Assembly (NCBI GenBank): GCA_964448285.1
Contig: CAYUWG010000050.1
Location: forward strand, 1-29,764
Length of the DNA: 29,764 nt
Direction: 5' to 3'
Source of the DNA: CAYUWG01 sp964448285
Lineage (GTDB): Bacteria > Bacteroidota > Ignavibacteria > SZUA-365
Shown: positions 1 to 8,221 of the stretch, piece after piece
Layout: each line of letters opens with the position of its first letter
How positions within the stretch are numbered: the first letter of the stretch is position 1
The notes under the pieces: generated by a model
The model's input: only the letters and a program-made list of their open reading frames with translations
What the model was told of the DNA's origin: nothing
Database searches by the model: none
Translations under genes and position numbers: made by a program

Positions 1-162
1 AGCGATGATAATTCCTAGGAAAAACGGTTCACCTTGATGTATTTTTTTATTGGCCAACCATCTATTAGATTCTTCGCTACCCAAATCCTGTGTCACGGCA
101 TAGTAATTCGGAAAAACTACGATCAATAGTGTTACTAATGAAACAAGGAAATACGTGATCAT
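1..162 (-). CDS. Partial membrane protein, N-terminus only
   Basis: The open frame runs off the left edge after 54 codons. The start is ATG at 162, preceded by a clear AAGGAG Shine-Dalgarno sequence about 8 bases upstream. The first 20 or so residues form a hydrophobic segment (MITYFLVSLVTLLIVVF), so this is a signal anchor or first membrane span. It is followed by a polar stretch rich in Glu, Ser, Asn and Lys, and a new hydrophobic run begins at the edge (FFLGIIIA). It lies 102 bp downstream of the sigma-factor gene on the same strand and could be co-transcribed with it. I do not recognise the family. An anti-sigma or sensor role can be imagined from position alone, but nothing in the visible sequence shows it. 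Confidence 0.6.
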   Translation of the reverse strand, partial: MITYFLVSLVTLLIVVFPNYYAVTQDLGSEESNRWLANKKIHQGEPFFLGIIIA

Positions 163-264
163 TATTTAACTCCTTCATGCGTGATCATTTAGTCTCTACA
201 TAGGTTAATACGATTTTAAGTGTGGAAATTGGACTGTCAAGCGATGCATTGTCGTATTTCCTTG

Positions 265-873
265 TTAAAGGGCTCTTTTAGTGTGGTTCATCTCCATGAC
301 AAACAGCTTACGACACTTCCTCAATCTCTTGTAAACCGCATCTTTTGAAACCTCAAGTATTTCAGCTATCTGCAGTGGCGTTGATCCTTTCAACCAGAGA
401 ACGAGAGTAATCCTCACGTTTCTTGTAAGAGTCTTGATAAACATAGAACAGTCCAGATGTTTTTCTAAATACGATGCATCCAACATCGGCTCATATCCAT
501 CGAATTGTCCTTCATCAAGAGATACTATATGATGCAGTCTTTTCTTCTTCGACTTGTCAAGCAGGTAGTTCGATGCGACTCTAAGGAGCCATGAGAGTGA
601 TTCCTTCTTCATTGGAAACTCAGAATCGAAATGCTCGATCCCCCTCAGGAATGCATGACCGGAGGCATCTTCCAAATCCTCTTTGGATGATTGTCTGTAT
701 CGATAGCTGAGAATTCGAATCATATCAGCAAAGTTTGGGCAGGTATATTTCGACTGCTTCTTTCTCATCTGCTCAAGATTCGCGAAAGAGACAGGATCTC
801 GATGCTGCTCAGGAGCAAATACACTTCCAACATCCCTACTGAGAGAGCGAGAGTGCGCGTAAAACCATGCCAA
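265..873 (-). CDS. ECF-like RNA polymerase sigma factor (sigma-70 family)
   Basis: The 202-residue protein has the two-domain layout of small sigma-70 family factors. Residues about 50-115 resemble region 2 (DLEDASGHAFLRGIEHF, then SWLLRVASNYLLDKSKKKR, as in the -10 recognition helix area). Residues about 140-192 form region 4 with a helix-turn-helix (STPLQIAEILEVSKDAVYKRLRKCRKL) that would bind the -35 element. The first 35 residues have no counterpart in such factors, and no Shine-Dalgarno precedes ATG 873. Met36 (ATG at 768) is therefore a realistic alternative start, although its ribosome site is also weak. An in-frame TGA lies 12 bases before ATG 873. The gene and its flanks look more AT-rich than the kinase genes beside it. 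No anti-sigma gene is visible, but the next gene downstream is a membrane protein cut by the window edge. The sigma-family call is good; the regulon is unknown. Confidence 0.75.
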   Translation of the reverse strand: MAWFYAHSRSLSRDVGSVFAPEQHRDPVSFANLEQMRKKQSKYTCPNFADMIRILSYRYRQSSKEDLEDASGHAFLRGIEHFDSEFPMKKESLSWLLRVASNYLLDKSKKKRLHHIVSLDEGQFDGYEPMLDASYLEKHLDCSMFIKTLTRNVRITLVLWLKGSTPLQIAEILEVSKDAVYKRLRKCRKLFVMEMNHTKRAL

Positions 874-1080
874 TGACTCAGCGCTGTATCAAGCCTAATA
901 GTCTTTGCCATTATTGAAGCAGTACGTTCCAAACCTGTAAGGAGGCTCCTATTTTAACTCTAAGAGAACTTACAGCATTACTCAGCGAATGTCAAGCACA
1001 TTCGTCCCTATGGGGCTAACCTGACGCAGACATTCTCACTAATCTCGTGAGGGCTACCGTTTGGTAAAAGCGCTTGTCAC

Positions 1081-2484
1081 TCATTCCTCCATGAATGCGT
1101 TCCGTTCGAGACCCAACTTACGCATCATTTTTTGAACAGCGACGCGTGTAAGTCCGCACAACTCGGCGGCCTGTGTAATATTTCCGTGCGTCTGCTCGAG
1201 AGCGCGCTCAAGAAAACGGCGCTGGAAACGTTCGAGCGCTTGCTGCTTTGCCGTTTCATAACTGAGCAAATCTCCCGACTCCTCCGCTGAGGCGAGCAAC
1301 GGGTCGCGCATGAGCAAATGGTGCGGCAGGATGCGCGAACCCCGGCACATGATGACGGCGCGCTGCATCGTGTTCTCCAACTCACGGACGTTCCCCGGCC
1401 ACGGTGCGGTGCTGATTTCTTCCATCGCCGCGTGGGAGATTTCCGGAACGGCGGCCCCGTCGCCGATCAATGTCTCGGTTGCCATGCGCACGAAGTGTGT
1501 CGCGAGCGCAGGAATGTCCCCACGGCGTTCGCGCAACGGCGGCAGGTCGATAGTGAAAACCGTAAGCCTGTAGTAAAGGTCTTCGCGAAATTCCCCGCGT
1601 TCGACGAGTTCGTTCAGGTTGCGATTCGACGACGTGATCAACCGGAAATCCACTGCCTCGTCCGCTTTCGCACCGAGCGGACGGACGACTTTTTCCTGCA
1701 AAACGCGCAACAGCTTTCCCTGAAACGACAGCGACATCGACGAAAGCTCATCGAGAAAAACGCTGCCGCCTTGCGCCTGCTTGAAAATCCCGTCATGATC
1801 CTTGTTTGCGCCGGTGAATGCGCCGCGCTTGTACCCGAACAGTTCCGATTCGAGAAGCGTGTCCGGCAGCGCTGCGCAGTTGACCGCAAGAAACGGCTTC
1901 TCCGCCACCGCGCTTTTCGTATGGATCGCCCGCGCCGTCAACTCTTTCCCCGTTCCGCTTTCACCCTGAATGAGAACGGGCACGCGCGTCGCTGCAACCT
2001 GGTCGATGAGGTTCATCACCACCTGCATGCGTTTATCCGCCGCGATGAAGCCCGAAATGCCTGCGTGCTTTTGCCTGCTCTGCTCTTCGACGGCGGCCTT
2101 TCGCGCGAGACGTTTGACGACTTGGAGAAGTTCATCGTTGTCGAACGGCTTCGTCAGGAAATGCGAAGCGCCTTTCTGCAATGCGCTCACTGCAAGTTCG
2201 ATCGTTCCGAATCCCGTCATGAGCACGACCGACGCCGCAGGCCAGCGTTCGACGATTCTTTCCAACAACTCCACGCCCGACATTCCCTTCATCTTGATGT
2301 CGCTGATGACGACGTGCGCCGCGTGAAGCTCCATCTCGTGAATCGCATTTTCCGCGGAGAAGGCGGTGCGTACCTTCACGCCGAGCGATGAGGCAAGCTT
2401 TGCGACTCCCCGGCAAATATCGGGTTCGTCATCGACGACGAGGACGCGGACAGATTCGAGAGACGGTCGTTCGGTATCATTCAT
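1081..2484 (-). CDS. NtrC-family sigma54-dependent response regulator
   Basis: This 467-residue protein has three domains. Residues 12-125 are a receiver with the acidic pair D18/D19, phospho-acceptor D62, T90 and K112. Residues about 145-385 are an AAA+ activator domain with Walker A GESGTGKE (174-181), an intact sigma54-contacting GAFTGA loop (221-226) and Walker B SVFLDE (241-246). Residues 427-460 are a Fis-type helix-turn-helix (NITQAAELCGLTRVAVQKMM). The intact GAFTGA loop means it should open promoters with RNA polymerase-sigma54 when phosphorylated. Its start overlaps the stop of the histidine kinase gene by four bases (ATGA, 2481-2484), so the two are translationally coupled and the kinase is the obvious partner. 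I found no convincing -24/-12 sigma54 promoter in the window, so its targets are probably elsewhere. Confidence 0.95.
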   Translation of the reverse strand: MNDTERPSLESVRVLVVDDEPDICRGVAKLASSLGVKVRTAFSAENAIHEMELHAAHVVISDIKMKGMSGVELLERIVERWPAASVVLMTGFGTIELAVSALQKGASHFLTKPFDNDELLQVVKRLARKAAVEEQSRQKHAGISGFIAADKRMQVVMNLIDQVAATRVPVLIQGESGTGKELTARAIHTKSAVAEKPFLAVNCAALPDTLLESELFGYKRGAFTGANKDHDGIFKQAQGGSVFLDELSSMSLSFQGKLLRVLQEKVVRPLGAKADEAVDFRLITSSNRNLNELVERGEFREDLYYRLTVFTIDLPPLRERRGDIPALATHFVRMATETLIGDGAAVPEISHAAMEEISTAPWPGNVRELENTMQRAVIMCRGSRILPHHLLMRDPLLASAEESGDLLSYETAKQQALERFQRRFLERALEQTHGNITQAAELCGLTRVAVQKMMRKLGLERNAFMEE

Positions 2485-4748
2485 GAGTGGGTATGGAGTG
2501 CTGTGTGAAATTCATTGTTTGCAATGTCCGTCGTTGAACGGGGGAGTTCGATGGAAAAGACCGTTTGTCCCGGTTCCGAGTGGACGAGTTCGAGCCTGCC
2601 CTGGAGCGCTTCGGTAATGCGACGCGCCGTGGAAAGACCGAGACCGGTTCCCTTTCCCGCAGGCTTCGTCGTATAGAATGGCTCGAAGATTTTCGCCTGC
2701 AACTCAAGGGGAATACCCGGCCCGGTATCGACTACCGTGACGCCGACGGTTCCTTCGCTTTCGCATCGCGTTTCGATCGTTACCTTGCCGCCTTTTTCTC
2801 CCATCGCTTGTATCGCATTCATGAGCAGGTTCACGAGAATTTGCCGCACGTAAATTTCGTTGCTCTCCACGAAGCACGCATCGGAAAGGAAGCGCAGGTC
2901 GAATGCGACGTTTCCCTTTTCGTACATGGGACGAAGGAACTGAACGACGTCCGTGAGAAGATCGTTGAGGTCGAATTCCGAAAGCTCGGGAACCGCCGTG
3001 CGCGAGTAATCGAGCAGGTCGCGGATGGTCTTCTTGCAGATGTCGGCGTTGCGCTTGATCACGTCCACGTGCTCGCGGTAGGGCGAGTCGCCCGCGAGTT
3101 CCTGTTCCATCATCTGGTTGTACATGGAGATTGCGGCAAGCGGGTTGTTGAGTTCGTGCGCCATGACCGCGACGATCTCGCCCAACATCGCAAGCCGCTC
3201 CTGATGCGCCTGATGCTCGTCGATGCGTGTGCGTTCGGTGATGTCGCGCGAGACGAGAATGCGTCCGTGTTTGCCTTCGGAGCTTTCGAGCTGCGTGGAA
3301 ATGATCTCGTAAACGCGCTCGCGAACATAGACCGTGCACGAGGGTACATCGATGTTCTGGTCGAAGAGGCATTCGAAACAATTCCGCCCTTCGGCTCCGG
3401 CAATCATGCAGCGGCGCGCAAAGACGCTCTGTGTTTTCGAGTGCAACGCCGAGACGATCGGCTGCGCGGCTTCGTTGAAGAGCGCGACGTTGCCCTCGAT
3501 ATCCAAGTAGATCAAGCCGTCTTCCATCGAGTGCACCACCGACGTGAGAAGGTCGCGTTCGAGTTGAAGCTCCTTGCTTCGGCGTTCGAGAAGGACCGTC
3601 ATGTGTTCGAGCGATTTCGTGCGTTCCTGAATGGACGCCGCCATTCGATTGAAGGAATGCGAAAGTTCTCCGATCTCATCTTTTCCGGTTGCCTCAACGC
3701 GCACGCCGAGGTCTCCTTCCGCCATCGCCTTTGCCGCGTTCTTCAAACTCTCGAGAGGTCGAACGAGGAAACGCATCGGGAAGAACAACAGGACGAGTGC
3801 AACAACGGCAAACAGCAACCCCGCGCCGAGGAACTGGCTGCGCAAACCGGAAACCAGAGTCATCGCTTCCATCGCGCTCAACTCTGCATTGATTTTCCAG
3901 CGGTTGCTCGCAATCTCGCCCGTGAATCCGAAACGGTCGGCGTTGTCCTCGCAGACGTGCAGGCCGAGATGCTGCTCCTGGACGATGCGCTTAGACGCCG
4001 TCACGTGATCCAACTTCCAGATCGACGCTGCGGACGTGTCGCGGATTGCGAACTCGAGTGAAAGCCCATCGACGTCCATGAGGCGCAGGCGAAGCCCGGC
4101 GTACAGCGTGCGAATCTCCTCCTGCTCCACCAGTTCCTGTGATCTGTTTATCCACTCCTCGATGTCGATGTAAAAGACGAGCGACCCGACTCTGTGCATT
4201 CGCCCGATGTCCCAGAGCGGCGTGGCCATCGCAAGCACGGGTGTGCTGTCCTGCTTCGTAAAGAGGATGGGAGAGAACCACAGCGTATCGACGGAGAGCG
4301 ATGCGCGGATCATCGGCTCGTCGTTGCGGACGGGCGGCTGCAAACCCACGCCTGCAAGGCGGTTCCCCCGGTCGTCATAGACGACGAGGTCCCGGATGCC
4401 GGGGATGAGCGGAAATTTGTTCTTCGTCAGATGCGTGACAAGCGACGAGCGTATAGCGCTCTGCCGTTCCATCGGCAGTTCGATGAGCCGTTGCGTGTGC
4501 TCGCGGATGTAGCCGTCGGAGGCGAAGTCTTCGGTGCGGCGCGCGAGCTGTTGGAGGTAGGAATCGAGGAGGTTCGAAAGGCCGGACGCCTGCGACTGCA
4601 AGCGCATCGTGATTTCTTTTTCCAGTGCGTCGCGTGCGGAGGTTGAGACGAGATACCCGCCGACGCCAAACGCAACGAGACACACCCCGACGAACGCCGC
4701 CGCGAGCTTGTACTTGATTGAAACCGTTGAGAGTGGATCGTGCATCAT
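2481..4748 (-). CDS. Membrane sensor histidine kinase (Cache-HAMP-PAS-HisKA-HATPase)
   Basis: This 755-residue kinase is the likely partner of the NtrC-type regulator that follows with a four-base overlap. It has a membrane span at about 14-35, a large periplasmic sensor region (about 36-300) of the size and arrangement of double-Cache domains, and a second span at about 305-325. HAMP follows (326-378), then a short coiled coil, a PAS domain (about 400-505), HisKA with phospho-acceptor H531 in MAHELNNPLAAI, and HATPase_c with an N box around LLMNAIQAM (641-649), DTGPGIP (674-680) and GTGLGLS (700-706). The HELNNPL form is typical of NtrB-like kinases that pair with sigma54 activators. The PAS domain carries four cysteines at 447, 457, 460 and 471, which is unusual enough to suggest redox or metal sensing. 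ATG 4748 is followed immediately by a second ATG, and the upstream sequence is pyrimidine-rich with no good Shine-Dalgarno sequence. Confidence 0.93.
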   Translation of the reverse strand: MMHDPLSTVSIKYKLAAAFVGVCLVAFGVGGYLVSTSARDALEKEITMRLQSQASGLSNLLDSYLQQLARRTEDFASDGYIREHTQRLIELPMERQSAIRSSLVTHLTKNKFPLIPGIRDLVVYDDRGNRLAGVGLQPPVRNDEPMIRASLSVDTLWFSPILFTKQDSTPVLAMATPLWDIGRMHRVGSLVFYIDIEEWINRSQELVEQEEIRTLYAGLRLRLMDVDGLSLEFAIRDTSAASIWKLDHVTASKRIVQEQHLGLHVCEDNADRFGFTGEIASNRWKINAELSAMEAMTLVSGLRSQFLGAGLLFAVVALVLLFFPMRFLVRPLESLKNAAKAMAEGDLGVRVEATGKDEIGELSHSFNRMAASIQERTKSLEHMTVLLERRSKELQLERDLLTSVVHSMEDGLIYLDIEGNVALFNEAAQPIVSALHSKTQSVFARRCMIAGAEGRNCFECLFDQNIDVPSCTVYVRERVYEIISTQLESSEGKHGRILVSRDITERTRIDEHQAHQERLAMLGEIVAVMAHELNNPLAAISMYNQMMEQELAGDSPYREHVDVIKRNADICKKTIRDLLDYSRTAVPELSEFDLNDLLTDVVQFLRPMYEKGNVAFDLRFLSDACFVESNEIYVRQILVNLLMNAIQAMGEKGGKVTIETRCESEGTVGVTVVDTGPGIPLELQAKIFEPFYTTKPAGKGTGLGLSTARRITEALQGRLELVHSEPGQTVFSIELPRSTTDIANNEFHTALHTHS

Positions 4749-4897
4749 GGGAAGGAAGGTACAGTGAACCCTCAGACGATTATCATTCTACAGAATCTTG
4801 GAATGGGAAAAAAGGATTTACCCCTACGCGGATTTCACCGATCACGCGAAGGTATCAGCTTCTTCGTTGGGTAATACCGTTGACGACTATGGAATAG

Positions 4898-7042
4898 TCA
4901 CTTTACAATGAACATTCTTCGCGTGAGTTTCTCGCTGCCGCTTTCCAACCGATAGACGTACATACCGCTTGGTAGGTCGCTCGCATTGAATGTTACCGTG
5001 TGTCGCCCGGCTTCACGCTCTCCATCGATAATCGTCTTAACCGCACGCCCAAGGTTGTCATAAACGACAAGCCGAACCCAGGCAGGCAGAGGGATTGAAA
5101 AGGAGATGTCCGTCGCAGACGTGAATGGATTCGGTGCGTTTTGTTCGAGAGTCATGGACTGAGGCAATGTAGTGACAACAAACTCCTCTGCTTCGTCTTT
5201 TGGAAATGCGATAGGAGAGTTTGGGTCGAGGTTGTAGTAATCGACTCCGTACAAGGATACGGTGCTGTCTATGCCGATGAGTTGCATTCGAAGATAGATC
5301 TCTCGTCCGACGAATTGCGGCATTGCAAAGCTCGAGGTCAGTACTCTTCGTCCTTGTGCTATATTATTCACAGGATGCTGCCCAAGTGTCGTAAGCACTG
5401 CGTTCGTATTCGCGTCAAGGACCTGAATCTTCAAATCCAAACCTGATGGAAATGCATTGTGACCACGGCGACCGTCTCTTTGAACGTACTTCAATACACT
5501 CCCTGTCGCCAGCGTGAAGGGTGCAGTTCTATAGTCCTGTTCGACGGAGATCGTCTTTCCAACGATCAACGTATCGAAACCGCGCGCCCACGATATGCGT
5601 GATTTGTTTCTGTTCGCAAGCAGGTGTATGTCGCCAAGACCAAACCGGACAAGCGTTGTATCGCGACTGAGAATAAGTTCTCTCGAACGATTGAGCGATA
5701 TGGCAGCCGTAGTCTTATTGAGAAGATCCTTCGATGTGGCAACCTCATTAACCAAACCGACGAGGGGTTGCGGGATATTCGGTGAATCGAATTTCGTGAA
5801 GATATCCATCCCGAGACCGGGAACCGGGAATGCGACGGTAGATGGATGCAATGCGTTCGCCACTTGTACATCGCTCGTCAGCCACCACGACCCGCAGTTG
5901 AGCGCGAGTACGAAAATCTCGTGAACACCCGGTTGGGACGGATAGGAAAGGTTGAACGCGCATCGAATGTTGTCGACGGCGCCGGCGCAGGCCTGCGTGG
6001 CGAGGCTGCTGACCGACGGCGCCCAGAGGCGCTCCATCCACATATAACTAAAAAACTGCTGCAAGTGCGACCAGCCATTGTACGTTTTTATGCTGATGTT
6101 GAGCTTGTTATGGTCATTGCCGAATGCTTCATTTGCCACAACCGCAGAGAAGTTGTTCGGCGCTGCACCCGGTTGATACGGAGCGATGGACGGGGCGCCT
6201 ACAGCGACGTCACCAAGTAACGGAAGCGGTGTAATGATCGACCATGCAATGCCCGTTGGAGGAAAGAGGTATGCTGCTTTTTGCCATATTTCACCGTTTG
6301 TAAACCAAACGATTTCATACGCATTGCCACCGTCATTGGAAAGCGATGGACGTTCTGCAATCATACCGGGCATGAGAGGAACGATATCTTGCATGATAAT
6401 ATTTCCTTGGTCAAACACAAGATATGCTAAGCTCAAATCGGGATGAAGAATATCCTGTGCCTCGTACACGACAAATGTGATACCGAGCATACTATTGTGT
6501 GCAATGACAGGAGCTGCGTTTGGAGTCGGAAAGTACGATATTGAAAAATCGAAAGGTGTAAATACATCATTCAAATACTTACCAACAACAATGGATTCGC
6601 CCTCATTGAAAACTATTACCGCTTCATTTACAGAGGCTGATATCGATGGATGTAAAGCTCCTCCAGAGCCGGAAGATAAACGCAACTCAGGTGACCATGT
6701 AAGACCCTGATCCGTTGATTTTTTCAACCATACCTCACCCATGCTTTCATAGACGGTAATGTGAGGTGGATCTGGGATGTTATTTGCCACGTCTATTTTT
6801 CTCTGAGAGTTTGGACTGGTGGGACTGTTGGATTCCGTTTCGCTGGCTGGCTTGTTGGATAAGCGGTGAGCTTTGTAAGATCCAGTAATCTGTGCATTAT
6901 CTTCATTGAAGATGATAGCCTTTGTATCGTACTGCTCTTTATCCGGGTAGGCTGGGTGGTTTTGGTCGTTGAGGGGATCGTTACCAATGAGTACTGATGA
7001 GGAAGGTTGTATGACCCAGTTGTCGAAAATAAGATCACCTAT
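4898..7042 (-). CDS. C-terminal segment with T9SS type A sorting domain (714 codons)
   Basis: From the second TAG to TGA 4898-4900 the frame is open. The first ATG of any use is in the MGEVW context (about residue 96 of the segment), and an in-frame GTG at 6790 would give a 630-residue product, but neither has a ribosome site. The body reads like a sialidase or BNR-type beta-propeller: KKSTDQGLTWSPELRLSSG is a classic Asp-box-like line (S-x-D-x-G-x-T-W), followed by repeats on client-data themes (PSLSNDGGNAYEIVWFTNGEIW). The last 80 or so residues are a T9SS type A sorting domain with NAPNPFTSATDISFSIP, VYDNLGRAV and DLPSGMYVYRLESG. Without the N-terminal signal peptide of the interrupted gene, this part could not be exported. 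Confidence 0.7.
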   Translation of the reverse strand: MGDLIFDNWVIQPSSSVLIGNDPLNDQNHPAYPDKEQYDTKAIIFNEDNAQITGSYKAHRLSNKPASETESNSPTSPNSQRKIDVANNIPDPPHITVYESMGEVWLKKSTDQGLTWSPELRLSSGSGGALHPSISASVNEAVIVFNEGESIVVGKYLNDVFTPFDFSISYFPTPNAAPVIAHNSMLGITFVVYEAQDILHPDLSLAYLVFDQGNIIMQDIVPLMPGMIAERPSLSNDGGNAYEIVWFTNGEIWQKAAYLFPPTGIAWSIITPLPLLGDVAVGAPSIAPYQPGAAPNNFSAVVANEAFGNDHNKLNISIKTYNGWSHLQQFFSYMWMERLWAPSVSSLATQACAGAVDNIRCAFNLSYPSQPGVHEIFVLALNCGSWWLTSDVQVANALHPSTVAFPVPGLGMDIFTKFDSPNIPQPLVGLVNEVATSKDLLNKTTAAISLNRSRELILSRDTTLVRFGLGDIHLLANRNKSRISWARGFDTLIVGKTISVEQDYRTAPFTLATGSVLKYVQRDGRRGHNAFPSGLDLKIQVLDANTNAVLTTLGQHPVNNIAQGRRVLTSSFAMPQFVGREIYLRMQLIGIDSTVSLYGVDYYNLDPNSPIAFPKDEAEEFVVTTLPQSMTLEQNAPNPFTSATDISFSIPLPAWVRLVVYDNLGRAVKTIIDGEREAGRHTVTFNASDLPSGMYVYRLESGSEKLTRRMFIVK

Positions 7043-7045
7043 CTA
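7043..7045 (-). other. Second in-frame TAG codon
   Basis: This amber codon sits in the context AAT TTT TAG ATA GGT. The protein reads smoothly across it (HKWPATNF, stop, IGDLIFDNW). A single C-to-T change from CAG, or one change from AAG or GAG, would explain it. Confidence 0.8.
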
Positions 7046-7741
7046 AAAATTTGTAGCTGGCCACTTGTGATTTAATAACCAATAGCCGTTAAGATACTTA
7101 GAAGCGCGGAGCGTATAGTAGGGAGAAACGGGAAATCTAATATCACCACCCTTATCAAGGAAAATCCCACCACCGTAACTTGCTGGCCCGATGTTCTCTC
7201 CTGAGAAAGAAATCCCAACAGGCCGAAACGTGTATGGTGATTGAGCAACGCAACCATTATACGTTACATACCATGGATCTCTCAGAAACATGTCTGCGAT
7301 AGCATCCATTGGATTCGCAACCTGCTCTATAAGAACACTCAACGTTGCATCTTTTCCTGGATGGAAATTCGATTTCAATGTCAGAGACTTTTTAACTTGA
7401 TAGATATAGTTAAACTCGAATAACGACGGGTCATTTCTCCAATAGAGAAACTTAAACCAGTTCGTGCTGGAACCCTGAACTGACCAGTACTTATCAATGT
7501 CAGGCCGCATCTTTACGTTATCATTCCAAGCAAAAGGGAGGTAGTATTGATCACCGGAGTTTACCTTATTGGTACAATCATCGTTAACAACCACCTGTTT
7601 ATCTGAGTATGTGTTAACATTTTCGTGAAAGAGGTTTTTGAACCTCAGTGGGAAGTGAAAGGTAACAGGGTCACCGCATGGCGGCGTAATAGTTACTCCG
7701 TTCTTCTGCGGTCCAGAATTATCACAGTAATTATTTTGCAG
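7043..7741 (-). CDS. Middle segment between the two TAG codons (232 codons)
   Basis: This segment is open in the same frame as the pieces before and after it. The first possible start codon after the upstream TAG that gives a long product is GTG at 7594, but it lacks a ribosome site. Open sequence extends upstream of it all the way to the TAG (LQNNYCDNSGPQKNGVTITPPCGDPVTFHF...). That is what one expects if it was once internal to a longer protein. Composition is that of a secreted beta-rich protein: many Asn, Tyr, Gly and Trp, and few charges. The stretch IYQVKKSLTLKSNFHPGKDATLSVLI resembles the omega/GAE-type motif at the start of repeat modules found upstream of sorting domains in Bacteroidota secreted proteins. 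That resemblance is weak and from memory. Confidence 0.45.
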   Translation of the reverse strand: MQNNYCDNSGPQKNGVTITPPCGDPVTFHFPLRFKNLFHENVNTYSDKQVVVNDDCTNKVNSGDQYYLPFAWNDNVKMRPDIDKYWSVQGSSTNWFKFLYWRNDPSLFEFNYIYQVKKSLTLKSNFHPGKDATLSVLIEQVANPMDAIADMFLRDPWYVTYNGCVAQSPYTFRPVGISFSGENIGPASYGGGIFLDKGGDIRFPVSPYYTLRASKYLNGYWLLNHKWPATNF

Positions 7742-7744
7742 CTA
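7742..7744 (-). other. First in-frame TAG codon
   Basis: This amber codon sits in the context GGT AAG ATA TAG CTG CAA. Coding-like sequence continues directly after it in the same frame for 232 codons. The downstream context does not match the CARYYA readthrough signal known from plant viruses, and I see no obvious stem-loop right behind it. Confidence 0.8.
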
Positions 7745-8209
7745 TATCTTACCTGTAATATAATCGTAATTCAACGATATATCCGGACACCCTGTTACCG
7801 GAATATGTACCTTTCGATAGTCCAGATCACAATACGAATATCCCGATGAACCGACTAATTCGAGTCGATAAAGGCCGCAACCAAAAATAGGAAATGGGGA
7901 ATCCTGAGACATCACCCATTCAAATGCGATACAAGCAATACCATTATCGTTTCGTGTACCCGTGTATTGGACAATGTCATAACTACTTGTGATATACCCA
8001 TTCTCGTCCCATACGTACACATTCTGATCCGGATCTTCCGGGTCTGCAATAGCACGAAGAGTCGCTGTGAATGTTGTAGCTGAGGGTGGAAGGTTGTTTA
8101 CGCAAATCCAAACCTCAACGGCTCCTATTTTGCAACTTCCCGTGGAAGGTTGACAAATTGCCTCAATCGAAATCGCGCACATCACAATACTTATCAACAA
8201 AGATTTCAT
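7742..8209 (-). CDS. N-terminal segment of the double-TAG secreted protein (signal peptide, 155 aa)
   Basis: This is the only piece of the interrupted gene that would be translated from a normal start without readthrough. Residues 1-20 are a signal peptide with cleavage likely after the Ala/Cys/Gln region. The mature part has four or more cysteines and reads like an immunoglobulin-like or beta-sandwich module (VEVWICVNNLPPSATTFTATLRA, then CGLYRLELVGSSGYSYCDL). It ends at TAG 7742-7744 without any sorting domain, so a product made only of this piece would reach the periplasm but lack the T9SS signal. I do not recognise a named domain. The start ATG 8209 has GGAG about six bases upstream. Confidence 0.55.
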   Translation of the reverse strand: MKSLLISIVMCAISIEAICQPSTGSCKIGAVEVWICVNNLPPSATTFTATLRAIADPEDPDQNVYVWDENGYITSSYDIVQYTGTRNDNGIACIAFEWVMSQDSPFPIFGCGLYRLELVGSSGYSYCDLDYRKVHIPVTGCPDISLNYDYITGKI

Positions 8210-8221
8210 TGTTATCTCCGT

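Larger units (their letters stand above)
4898..8209 (-). pseudogene. T9SS-secreted protein gene in one frame, interrupted by two in-frame TAG codons
   Basis: Reading from ATG 8209 to TGA 4898-4900 gives 1104 codons in a single frame with no frameshift, interrupted only by TAG at 7742-7744 and TAG at 7043-7045. The start has a good GGAG ribosome site and encodes a signal peptide (MKSLLISIVMCAISIEAICQ). The end is a type IX sorting domain (NAPNPFTSATDISFSIPL ... LPSGMYVYRLESGSEKLTRR). Sequence across both TAGs looks continuous: ...YDYITGKI, stop, LQNNYCDNSGPQKNGV..., and ...NHKWPATNF, stop, IGDLIFDNWVIQPSS.... Neither downstream piece has its own secretion signal or a convincing ribosome site. 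The simplest reading is one large secreted surface protein that has gained two nonsense mutations. Readthrough, an amber-suppressing tRNA or assembly errors are alternatives. The first half looks more AT-rich than its neighbours. It follows the lipoprotein gene by 12 bp, so it is probably the last gene of that operon. Confidence 0.75.

Noticed and set aside
1030..1060. Terminator after the response regulator
   Set aside because: The CTCAC/GTGAG stem of five pairs has no U-run on the minus strand and is too weak to call.
1318..2391. Long open frame (357 codons) on the plus strand opposite the response regulator
   Set aside because: It is antisense to a gene with complete REC, AAA+ and Fis domains, and the translation is Arg/His-rich without any domain; it is a GC-codon shadow.
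2565..4061. Open frame of 498 codons on the plus strand opposite the histidine kinase
   Set aside because: Same reason: it mirrors the kinase coding sequence, has no ribosome site or domain and is rich in Arg and His.
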